The notes beneath the pieces were generated by a model that made no database searches, was not told the DNA's origin, and worked only from the letters and a program-made list of their open reading frames with translations. From positions 1 to 7,108 of the forward strand of contig QFNA01000101.1 in assembly GCA_003248395.1 (NCBI GenBank): a stretch of 7,108 nucleotides of DNA, read 5' to 3'. This DNA comes from Citromicrobium sp. (GTDB taxonomy: Bacteria; Pseudomonadota; Alphaproteobacteria; Sphingomonadales; Sphingomonadaceae). Both the position numbers and the translations under genes were made by a program. Below, in pieces: positions 1 through 5,850 of the stretch (positions within the stretch are counted from its first letter, which is position 1; each line of letters opens with the position of its first letter).

Positions 1-123
1 CGGGTTCTTCTCGAACGGATAGTTGATCGTCACCTTGGGCTTGAAGAAATACTTCAGCGTCAGCGCATGCGCCTTCACGATTTCCCACAGGGTGAACGAT
101 TTGATGTAATGAGCGACGCTCAT
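1..123 (-). CDS. nuoI: NADH-quinone oxidoreductase subunit I (NuoI), N-terminal fragment
   Basis: This is the first 41 codons of NuoI, the 8Fe ferredoxin-like subunit that passes electrons through clusters N6a and N6b towards the quinone-site cluster N2. The visible peptide starts MSVAHYIKSF and runs through ALTLKYFFKPKVTINYPFEK. This matches the N-terminal membrane-associated amphipathic region of NuoI, which precedes the two CxxCxxCxxxCP motifs; those motifs lie beyond the window edge. The ATG at 123 overlaps the NuoH stop in an ATGA arrangement. A GGAG at 131-134 sits 7 nt upstream, which supports this start. The gene is cut by the window edge, and nothing suggests it is broken. Identification is confident from the conserved segment and from the position directly after nuoH. 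Confidence 0.93.
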   Translation of the reverse strand, partial: MSVAHYIKSFTLWEIVKAHALTLKYFFKPKVTINYPFEKNP

Positions 124-1181
124 GTGGCGGCTCCGAAATGTCCGGTCGCCATCAGGTAACCCGAAATGACGACGATAAAGATCAGGCTCAGCGGCAGGAA
201 CACTTTCCAGCCCAGGCGCATCAGCTGGTCATAGCGATAGCGCGGCACCGTCGCCATGACCCAGCTGAACATGAAGAAGAAGAAGAACGTCTTCAGCAGG
301 AACCACACGATCCCGGGGATGTCGAACCACGGGATCAGGTCCACGTTCAGCGGCGGCAGCCATCCGCCGAAGAACAGCAGCGTGTTGAGGCTGCACATCA
401 GCAGGATGTTGGCATACTCGCCCAGCCAGAACAGCGCGAAGCTCATGCTCGAATATTCGGTCTGGTATCCGGCGACCAGCTCGCTTTCCGCCTCAGTCAG
501 GTCGAACGGCACGCGCTGCGTTTCCGCCAGGCAGGAAATGAAGAACACCACCCAGATCGGGAACAGCAGGATGTTGAAGAAAAAGCCGTTCACCACGCCC
601 AGGCCATGGCCGAGCTGCGCATAGACGATCTCGGTCAGGTTGAAGCTGCCCGCCCACAGCACGATGCACACCAGGATGAACCCGATGGAGACTTCGTAAC
701 TGATCATCTGCGCGGCGGCGCGCATCGCGGAAAAGAACGGATATTTGGAATTGCTGGCCCACCCGCTCATCACCACGCCGTAAACGGACAGGCTGCTGAT
801 CGCGAGGATGTAGAGCAGGCCAACATTGATGTTTGCCAGCACCACGCCCGCGTCGAACGGGATCACCGCCCATGCGGCGAGCGCCACGGTAAAGGTGACG
901 ATCGGCGCAAGGATGAAAATCCCCTTGTTCGCCGCGCTCGGCACGATGGTTTCCTGCAGGAACACCTTGAGCCCGTCGGCAAAGCTCTGCAGCAGGCCGA
1001 AGGGGCCGACCACATTGGGGCCGCGGCGCATGTTGATCGCCGCCCACACCTTGCGGTCGACATAGATGATCATCGCCACCGCCAGCATCAGCGGCAGGGC
1101 AATCAACAATACGCCTGCCAATGTCGCGAGACCCCACGCCCATTCGTAAGACATGCCGAGCGATTGGAAGAAATCGGTCAT
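120..1181 (-). CDS. nuoH: NADH-quinone oxidoreductase subunit H (NuoH)
   Basis: NuoH (ND1 in mitochondria) is the integral membrane subunit that docks the peripheral arm and forms much of the quinone-binding tunnel of complex I. The 353-aa product has about eight hydrophobic segments, which is the family norm, and its length is typical. Two family signatures are visible: RRGPNVVGP at residues 52-60, followed by FGLLQSFADGLK, and the acidic quinone-site loop AETQRVPFDLTEAESELV at 219-236, continuing to YQTEYSS. The start ATG at 1181 overlaps the nuoG stop by 4 nt and has GGAGG 7 nt upstream, inside the codons for the end of NuoG. The gene overlaps nuoI by 4 nt at its 3' end. The last codons (FGAAT-stop) contain the GGAG that serves nuoI. 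Confidence 0.98.
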   Translation of the reverse strand: MTDFFQSLGMSYEWAWGLATLAGVLLIALPLMLAVAMIIYVDRKVWAAINMRRGPNVVGPFGLLQSFADGLKVFLQETIVPSAANKGIFILAPIVTFTVALAAWAVIPFDAGVVLANINVGLLYILAISSLSVYGVVMSGWASNSKYPFFSAMRAAAQMISYEVSIGFILVCIVLWAGSFNLTEIVYAQLGHGLGVVNGFFFNILLFPIWVVFFISCLAETQRVPFDLTEAESELVAGYQTEYSSMSFALFWLGEYANILLMCSLNTLLFFGGWLPPLNVDLIPWFDIPGIVWFLLKTFFFFFMFSWVMATVPRYRYDQLMRLGWKVFLPLSLIFIVVISGYLMATGHFGAAT

Positions 1182-1193
1182 TCCGCCGCCTCC
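1178..1193 (-). repeat. Copy 1 of 16-bp Shine-Dalgarno/stop/start element (nuoG-nuoH junction)
   Basis: On the minus strand this reads GGAGGCGGCGGAATGA. It combines a GGAGG ribosome-binding site (1189-1193), a 7-nt spacer, the nuoH ATG and the overlapping nuoG TGA. Read in the nuoG frame it encodes the terminal E-A-A-E-stop. Identical 16-mers occur at 3386-3401 and 4418-4433. Confidence 0.85.
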
Positions 1194-3208
1194 AGCATCT
1201 CGTCACCGTGGAGCAATTCCGCCGAACAGCGCTGCATCACTTCGCTCGCACGCGCGATGGGATTGGTCAGGTAGAAATCCTTGATCGGATAGGCGCTGAT
1301 CGTGCCTTCTGCCTTGGCTGTCTTCGCCTTCGGCAAGGCACCGAAATCGGCCAGCCCTTCTTCGCCCAGCGCGGGCACTTCGGCGATCATTGCGGCCTGC
1401 AATTGCGCGAATGTGTCGAACCCGACGTCCACCTTCAGTGCGTCGGCCAGCGCGCGCAGGATCGTCCAATCCTCGCGCGCATCGCCCGGCGCGAAGACCG
1501 CCTTCTCGGCAAACTGCACCCGCCCTTCGGTATTGACGTAGGTGCCGTCCTTCTCGGCATAGCTCGCAGCGGGCAGGACGATATCTGCCGCATGCGCGCC
1601 TTTGTCGCCGTGATGGCCGATATAGACCTTCAGCGCATCGCCGAACGCCCCGAAATCCATCTCGTCCGCACCCAGGCTCAGCACGACCCTGGGCTTGGCA
1701 GCGGCGATATCCGCCATGCCGCCCTTCTGCGCATAGCCGAGCATCAGCCCGCCCATCCGGGCAGCGCTGAAATGCAGCACGTTGAACCCGTTCCAGGCCT
1801 CTTGATCGCCGCTCGCCGGACGCACCAGCTTGAAGGTGTCGGCAAAGCCCAGTCCCGCCGCCAGCGCGCCTTGCGCCAGAGCGGCCCCACCCATGATGAT
1901 CGCGGGACGGTCGGCATTCTTGAACGTATCCTCGACATGGCCTTCCAGCCTGCCGAGCACGGACAGATCCTCGCCGAGGAATTCTGCCGCATAGGTCGTG
2001 TCCCAATGCGTGCCCACGACGAATACTTTCGCTCCGCGCTTCACCGCCTTGCGAATGCGGACATTGACCAGCGGTGCTTCCCAGCGGACATGGCTGCCCA
2101 CGATCAGGATGGCGTCGGCCATCTCGATGCCTTCGAAGGTCGAATTGAAATTGACGGCGGCCAGGTTGGACACGTCGTAGGCCATGCCGGTCTGGCGGCC
2201 TTCGATCAGGGTGGAACCACAGGCCTTGAGCAAGGCCTTGGCCGCAAACATCGTCTCGCAGTCGAGCATGTCGCCGGCAATCGCGGCAATGGCGGATGTG
2301 TCGGATTTCAGCGGTTTCGCAATCGCCTTGAATGCTTCGTCCCAGCTGGCCGGCTGCAACTTGCCGCCCTTGCGCACGAACACCTTGTCCAACCGGCGCC
2401 GCGAAAGGCCGTCGACCTGGTAGCGCGCCTTGTCGGAAATCCATTCCTCGTTCACCGCATCGTTGATCCGCGGCAGGGCGCGCATCACCTCGCGACCGCG
2501 GCTGTCGAGGCGGATATTCGCCCCCACCGCGTCGGACACGTCGATGCTCAGCGTTTTCTTCAGTTCCCACGGCCGCGCCTCAAAGGCGTAGGGCCTGCTG
2601 GTCAGCGCGCCGACCGGGCACAGGTCGATCACATTGGCGCTCAGCTCGTGTTCGGCCGCCTGCTCCAGATAGGTGGTGATCTGCATGTCTTCGCCGCGAT
2701 AGAGCGCGCCGATCTCGTCCACCCCGGCCACTTCCTCGCTGAAGCGGACGCAGCGCGTGCAATGGATGCAGCGGGTCATCACCGTCTTGATCAGCGGACC
2801 CATGTACTTCTCGGTCACCGCGCGCTTGTTTTCCTCGTAACGCGTCGCGCCGCGACCATAGGTCATCGACTGGTCCTGCAGATCGCATTCGCCGCCCTGG
2901 TCGCAGATCGGGCAATCGAGCGGGTGGTTGATCAGCAGGAACTCCATCACCCCTTCGCGCGCGGTCTTCACCATTTCGCTGTCGGTGCGGATTTCCTGCC
3001 CGTCGGTCGCGGGCAGCGCGCAGCTCGCCTGCGGCTTGGGCGGCCCGGGCTTCACTTCGACCAGGCACATGCGGCAATTGCCGGCAATGCTCAGCCGCTC
3101 GTGATAGCAGAAGCGCGGAATTTCCTTCCCCGCCAGCTCGCAAGCCTGCAGGACAGTCGCGCCGTCCGGAACCTCGATTTCCTGTCCGTCTACGGTGACT
3201 TTAGGCAT
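1178..3208 (-). CDS. nuoG: NADH-quinone oxidoreductase subunit G (NuoG)
   Basis: NuoG (NDUFS1 homologue) is the large Fe-S subunit of the peripheral arm and relays electrons from NuoF/NuoE towards NuoI. The 676 residues begin with a 2Fe-2S ferredoxin domain with candidate N1b ligands C34, C45, C48 and C63. Next comes the His-Cys motif H95-x3-C99-x2-C102-x5-C108 (cluster N5), then C147-x2-C150-x2-C153 with C197 in the CPVGAL context (cluster N4). The remainder is the molybdopterin-oxidoreductase-like fold, which in this family has lost its cofactor. The CxxCxxxC motif for the additional N7 cluster of E. coli NuoG is absent. Length fits the alphaproteobacterial/mitochondrial type. The ATG at 3208 lies 8 nt inside the preceding 62-aa gene, with only a weak purine-rich stretch (CGAGAA) upstream, so translation may depend on coupling. 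The C-terminus EAAE is encoded by the nuoH ribosome-binding sequence. Confidence 0.98.
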   Translation of the reverse strand: MPKVTVDGQEIEVPDGATVLQACELAGKEIPRFCYHERLSIAGNCRMCLVEVKPGPPKPQASCALPATDGQEIRTDSEMVKTAREGVMEFLLINHPLDCPICDQGGECDLQDQSMTYGRGATRYEENKRAVTEKYMGPLIKTVMTRCIHCTRCVRFSEEVAGVDEIGALYRGEDMQITTYLEQAAEHELSANVIDLCPVGALTSRPYAFEARPWELKKTLSIDVSDAVGANIRLDSRGREVMRALPRINDAVNEEWISDKARYQVDGLSRRRLDKVFVRKGGKLQPASWDEAFKAIAKPLKSDTSAIAAIAGDMLDCETMFAAKALLKACGSTLIEGRQTGMAYDVSNLAAVNFNSTFEGIEMADAILIVGSHVRWEAPLVNVRIRKAVKRGAKVFVVGTHWDTTYAAEFLGEDLSVLGRLEGHVEDTFKNADRPAIIMGGAALAQGALAAGLGFADTFKLVRPASGDQEAWNGFNVLHFSAARMGGLMLGYAQKGGMADIAAAKPRVVLSLGADEMDFGAFGDALKVYIGHHGDKGAHAADIVLPAASYAEKDGTYVNTEGRVQFAEKAVFAPGDAREDWTILRALADALKVDVGFDTFAQLQAAMIAEVPALGEEGLADFGALPKAKTAKAEGTISAYPIKDFYLTNPIARASEVMQRCSAELLHGDEMLEAAE

Positions 3209-3389
3209 TATCTATTCTCGTTCGGGATTCGGTAAAAGCGATGATCGTCGCAAAAATAACCACGCATCGTAGGCCAAGATCGAACGTGGATAGGTCGCCC
3301 AGAGCCAGTTCACGCATGGTCATAAGCGCTATGGCGACGGCCGAAAAAGCAGCAACATATCCGAAGAATTCCCTCGTTCTCGAAGTCAT
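3201..3389 (-). CDS. Hypothetical two-helix membrane protein between nuoF and nuoG
   Basis: I do not recognise this 62-aa product. It has two hydrophobic stretches, at about residues 9-25 (FGYVAAFSAVAIALMTM) and 37-53 (DLGLRCVVIFATIIAF), joined by a short loop containing E27, D32 and D37. Arg4 and Arg6 precede the first helix and Arg56 and Arg58 follow the second. By the positive-inside rule both ends would be cytoplasmic, giving a small inner-membrane hairpin. The ATG at 3389 overlaps the stop of the 101-aa gene by 4 nt and has a perfect GGAGG 7 nt upstream, so it is probably genuinely translated. Its end overlaps the nuoG start by 8 nt, and ribosomes finishing here could feed nuoG, whose own ribosome-binding site is weak. 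A sampled 60-nt stretch (3241-3300) is 52% GC, below the nuo genes. No function can be assigned. Confidence 0.7.
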   Translation of the reverse strand: MTSRTREFFGYVAAFSAVAIALMTMRELALGDLSTFDLGLRCVVIFATIIAFTESRTRIDNA

Positions 3390-3426
3390 TCCGCCGCCTC
3401 CGCGAATTGGAAGTACTGCTCTTCGA
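3386..3426 (-). repeat. Direct repeat copy A, shared with the nuoF 3' end
   Basis: These 41 nt align without gaps to 4418-4458, with 34 of 41 matching by hand count. The first 18 nt are identical, and the inner block at 3417-3426 is identical to 4449-4458. The two copies are 1,032 bp apart, an exact multiple of three. Copy A encodes the end of the 101-aa protein and copy B the end of NuoF. Copy A also contains the second 16-bp Shine-Dalgarno/stop/start element (3386-3401). Confidence 0.75.
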
Positions 3427-3691
3427 CCTGGCGCGGCTCGCGGTCGGTTATACGCTCGGCTGTCATCAATTTCACAGCTTGTGAAATAGAATCGGCATGC
3501 ACCCAGCGATGTTGCGTGACCTCCTCGCCCAGACGGAATGCTTTCCCGGTGATCTGACGCTGGGCTGCTGCCGGCTGCTCACCGAGTGGATAAATGGCAA
3601 AAATGGTCAGTGCAGACAGCGTGAGACGAATTATGGCTCGGGGATTTCTGCTGGCTGAATGGTGGTGCAGCGGTTGAAGGCTATTCGCCAT
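3386..3691 (-). CDS. Hypothetical protein with N-terminal signal/anchor and NuoF-like tail
   Basis: I do not recognise this 101-aa product. Residues 1-22 are polar and basic, with HHH at 9-11 and Arg15, 18 and 22. They are followed by a hydrophobic stretch at 23-36 and then QPAAAQ, which resembles a signal peptidase I site (cleavage after A43). It is therefore probably secreted or N-terminally anchored, leaving a mature region of about 58 mostly hydrophilic residues. The last 13 residues (EE-x3-QFAEAAE) resemble the end of NuoF (EE-x3-QFAEAAE), and the DNA is similar too, suggesting a duplicated tail. The ATG at 3691 lies 11 nt inside the upstream 246-aa gene and is preceded by a strong tandem GGAGGGAGG. 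It overlaps the 62-aa gene by 4 nt. It could be a small exported partner of the upstream protein or a gene remnant given a new C-terminus. Confidence 0.65.
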   Translation of the reverse strand: MANSLQPLHHHSASRNPRAIIRLTLSALTIFAIYPLGEQPAAAQRQITGKAFRLGEEVTQHRWVHADSISQAVKLMTAERITDREPRQVEEQYFQFAEAAE

Positions 3692-4421
3692 GCATCGATC
3701 CTCCCTCCGCTACGGTTATACTACCGTAGTAACTCCGCGCCCAAAGCCCTTCTGCCGCGAAGGATCGAACCGAGCGCGGCGTCAATTCGACTTTTTCCCC
3801 TTCGGGAATACATTTCGAAATCGTTGGAACCAGACGCTGTATCGCACGCATTTCCTCTGCGCTGGTTGGGCGAGTTCGCAGGATGGCATCCGTGGAGACT
3901 GCGTCAGTAAAAACGAGACAATCCGCGAAATGGCTTATGGCCAAAGCGCGGGAGTTAGGATCGACGATCAATCTGTTCGCGAGAATTTCCGGATCAGAAT
4001 CGCGAACCGGTAAAGGACGATCGTGCAAGGCGAGATACGCCTCCTCGGCTAGCAACGGGCGTAACATATGCTGGGCGAAAGTGATCGAGACTTTTCTCTG
4101 CTCAACCGTCATTGCTTTCTCAATGCATGGTTCGAGCGACATCGCGCGAAAAATATCATCCATTTCGAAGGGAAGTCGATCTGTGGCTACGGTTGTGAAA
4201 TCACTATTCCGCAGCCACGCGTCCGCCGCCTCTTGCTTCCTTGAATAAATACATCGGGCAAAGTCCTTGTGCATTCGACGCAAGGTGTCGGATGCAATGG
4301 CTTCTGGGCTCTGCCTGATCCTTGATCCAGTTCCGGCTTCAGGCTCTAGCTGCGCTTCGGCCGGATTTGACATCCCGAAAAGCAAAAGCGCCGCAATCAG
4401 ACAGGATACGACGCGGATCAT
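3681..4421 (-). CDS. Hypothetical secreted protein with two internal repeats
   Basis: This 246-aa protein has a clear Sec signal peptide: MIR, a hydrophobic core at about 4-16, then NPAEA with cleavage likely between A23 and Q24. It should therefore act in the periplasm or at the membrane surface. The mature part appears to contain two copies of one unit, at about residues 51-133 and 162-236. Each begins FA-x-C (FARC57, FADC168), continues to a motif ending in LR, has a second cysteine (C99, C204), and ends in an alanine/aromatic helix (FAQHMLRPLLAEEAYLAL versus FAAEGLWARSYYGS). The only mature cysteines are these four, so one disulfide per unit is plausible. From memory it resembles uncharacterised exported proteins common in Sphingomonadales; this was not checked by search. 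The ATG at 4421 overlaps the nuoF stop by 4 nt with GGAGG 7 nt upstream. A sampled stretch (3901-3960) is 52% GC, against 68% in nuoF at 4981-5040. Confidence 0.8.
   Translation of the reverse strand: MIRVVSCLIAALLLFGMSNPAEAQLEPEAGTGSRIRQSPEAIASDTLRRMHKDFARCIYSRKQEAADAWLRNSDFTTVATDRLPFEMDDIFRAMSLEPCIEKAMTVEQRKVSITFAQHMLRPLLAEEAYLALHDRPLPVRDSDPEILANRLIVDPNSRALAISHFADCLVFTDAVSTDAILRTRPTSAEEMRAIQRLVPTISKCIPEGEKVELTPRSVRSFAAEGLWARSYYGSITVAEGGSMHGE
3700..3708 (-). promoter_or_regulatory. Tandem Shine-Dalgarno for the 101-aa gene
   Basis: The minus strand reads GGAGGGAGG, two overlapping GGAGG sites. The proximal one lies 8 nt before the ATG at 3691. It sits within the last codons of the 246-aa gene (encoding Glu-Gly-Gly) and is the main reason for accepting the start at 3691. 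Confidence 0.75.
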
Positions 4422-4458
4422 TCCGCCGCCTCCGCAAATTGCGCATTATGCTCTTCGA
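4418..4458 (-). repeat. Direct repeat copy B (nuoF 3' end)
   Basis: This is the partner of 3386-3426, with 34 of 41 nt identical and the first 23 of 24 matching. It encodes the end of NuoF and contains the third 16-bp Shine-Dalgarno/stop/start element (4418-4433; GGAGG at 4429-4433) that starts the 246-aa secreted protein. Confidence 0.75.
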
Positions 4459-5710
4459 TCCGCCGTTCGAGTTCGGGACGGAAATGGCGGATCAGCCCCT
4501 GGATCGGCCATGCCGCCGCATCGCCCAGCGCGCAGATGGTGTGGCCTTCGACCTGCTTGGTTACTTGCTGCAGCATGCCGATTTCCTCGATCGCCGCATC
4601 GCCGGTGCGCAGGCGCTCCATCATGCGCCACATCCAGCCCGTGCCTTCGCGGCAGGGGGTGCACTGGCCGCAGCTCTCATGCTTGTAGAAATAGCTGATG
4701 CGGCTGATCGCGCGGACGATGTCGGTCGATTTGTCCATCACGATCACGCCCGCCGTGCCGAGGCCCGAACCGAGCTCCTTCAGCCCGTCGAAATCCATCG
4801 GCGCGTCCATGATCTGCGCGGCCGGAACCAGCGGCACCGACGATCCACCGGGTATTACCGCCAGCAGATTGTCCCATCCGCCGATAATTCCGCCGCAATG
4901 CGTGTCGATCAGCTCCTTGAAGGTGATGCCCAGCGATTCCTCGACCACGCAGGGCTTGTTCACGTGCCCGCTGATCTGGAACAGCTTGGTCCCCTTGTTG
5001 TTCTCGCGCCCGAAGCTGGCGAACCAGCTCGCGCCGCGCCGCAGGATCGTCGGCACCACGGCAATGCTCTCGACATTGTTGACCGTGGTCGGACAGCCGT
5101 ACAGGCCCGCGCCGGCCGGGAACGGCGGCTTGAGCCGTGGTTGGCCCTTCTTGCCTTCCAGGCTCTCGATCATCGCGGTTTCTTCGCCGCAGATGTAAGC
5201 GCCCGCGCCGCGGTGGACGAAGACGTCGAAATCATAACCAGAGCCCGAGGCATTCTTGCCGATCAGGCCGCGGTCATACGCCTGTGCGACAGCCATCTCG
5301 AGCACTTCGGCCTCGCGGATATACTCGCCGCGGATGTAGATGTAGGCCGCCCGCGCGCGCATCGCGAAGCCCGCGATCAACGCGCCCTCGATCAGCTTGT
5401 GCGGATCGTGGCGGATGATTTCCCTGTCCTTGCAGGAGCCTGGCTCCGATTCATCGGCATTGATGACAAGAAAGCTCGGGCGTCCGTCCTTGCTCTCCTT
5501 GGGCATGAACGACCACTTGAGCCCGGTGGGGAAGCCTGCCCCGCCCCGCCCGCGCAGGCCCGAGGCCTTGATCTCCTCGATGATGGCGTCCTGCCCACGC
5601 GCGATCAGCGCCTTGGTATCGTCCCAGTCGCCGCGCTTTTCCGCAGCCTCGATCCCCCAGTCCTGGAACCCGTAGAGATTGGTGAAGATACGATCCTTGT
5701 CGGCGAGCAT
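4418..5710 (-). CDS. nuoF: NADH-quinone oxidoreductase subunit F (NuoF)
   Basis: NuoF is the NADH dehydrogenase subunit of complex I. It binds NADH and FMN, oxidises NADH and passes electrons to 4Fe-4S cluster N3. The 430-aa length is typical. The glycine-rich GRGGAGFPTGLKW (54-66) and GAGAYICGEETA (168-179) segments form the FMN/NADH site. Cluster N3 ligands are visible as C347-x2-C350-x2-C353 in ESCGQCTPCREGTG, plus C393 in TICALGDAAAWP. The ATG at 5710 shares one base with the stop of the 46-aa miniprotein and has a perfect GGAGGT at 5719-5724. The final residues QFAEAAE are encoded by DNA that holds the ribosome-binding site of the next gene. The C-terminus is complete. The related diaphorase subunits of hydrogenases and formate dehydrogenases are excluded by the nuo context. 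Confidence 0.98.
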   Translation of the reverse strand: MLADKDRIFTNLYGFQDWGIEAAEKRGDWDDTKALIARGQDAIIEEIKASGLRGRGGAGFPTGLKWSFMPKESKDGRPSFLVINADESEPGSCKDREIIRHDPHKLIEGALIAGFAMRARAAYIYIRGEYIREAEVLEMAVAQAYDRGLIGKNASGSGYDFDVFVHRGAGAYICGEETAMIESLEGKKGQPRLKPPFPAGAGLYGCPTTVNNVESIAVVPTILRRGASWFASFGRENNKGTKLFQISGHVNKPCVVEESLGITFKELIDTHCGGIIGGWDNLLAVIPGGSSVPLVPAAQIMDAPMDFDGLKELGSGLGTAGVIVMDKSTDIVRAISRISYFYKHESCGQCTPCREGTGWMWRMMERLRTGDAAIEEIGMLQQVTKQVEGHTICALGDAAAWPIQGLIRHFRPELERRIEEHNAQFAEAAE

Positions 5711-5850
5711 CAGAAGCTACCTCCGAACACCACGAGCGCCGCGATGGCGAGGATGGCGACGAGCGCGATGGTCTTGGCGATGCCCTTGAGCACCTTCCAG
5801 GCGATCACGATGGCGACGAGGCCGATGACGAGCGGGAGCCAGCTTTCCAT
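5710..5850 (-). CDS. 46-aa membrane miniprotein between nuoE and nuoF
   Basis: This small gene encodes a very hydrophobic 46-residue peptide beginning MESWLPLVIG. Two hydrophobic stretches (about residues 4-18 and 27-43) are separated by a short basic loop with K19, K22 and K26. A helical hairpin with a cytoplasmic loop is the simplest topology. The ATG at 5850 shares its first base with the nuoE stop (TGATG), and the stop at 5710 shares a base with the nuoF ATG, so the gene exactly fills the gap between two nuo genes. Upstream of its start is only a G-rich stretch (GGGGCGAGTGG). Its last codons (FGGSF-stop) carry the strong GGAGGT that starts nuoF. It is not a known complex I subunit. It might be a small accessory membrane peptide, or its main value may be coupling nuoE to nuoF translation. 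Confidence 0.75.
   Translation of the reverse strand: MESWLPLVIGLVAIVIAWKVLKGIAKTIALVAILAIAALVVFGGSF
5719..5724 (-). promoter_or_regulatory. Shine-Dalgarno of nuoF
   Basis: The minus strand reads GGAGGT, 8 nt upstream of the nuoF ATG at 5710. It lies inside the last codons of the miniprotein gene, so that gene's C-terminal Gly-Gly is dictated by this site. Confidence 0.8.

Noticed and set aside
138..1274. 378-aa open frame on the plus strand
   Set aside because: It is the antisense shadow of nuoH; the translation is dominated by His, Gln, Arg and Glu.
1121..3235. 704-aa open frame on the plus strand
   Set aside because: It lies antisense to nuoG, whose protein is unmistakable. Long antisense frames are expected in GC-rich genes, and the translation is Arg/His/Gln-rich with no recognisable domain.
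3659..4248. Plus-strand frames opposite the accessory genes
   Set aside because: Three overlapping short frames (3659-3910, 3690-4013, 3883-4248) have no good ribosome-binding site. The minus-strand 246-aa gene has a signal peptide, repeat structure and coupled start, so it is the real one.
3201..4421. Transposon or insertion sequence origin for the accessory block
   Set aside because: No transposase, no terminal inverted repeats and no short target duplication typical of insertion sequences were seen. The flanking direct repeats are gene-tail copies.
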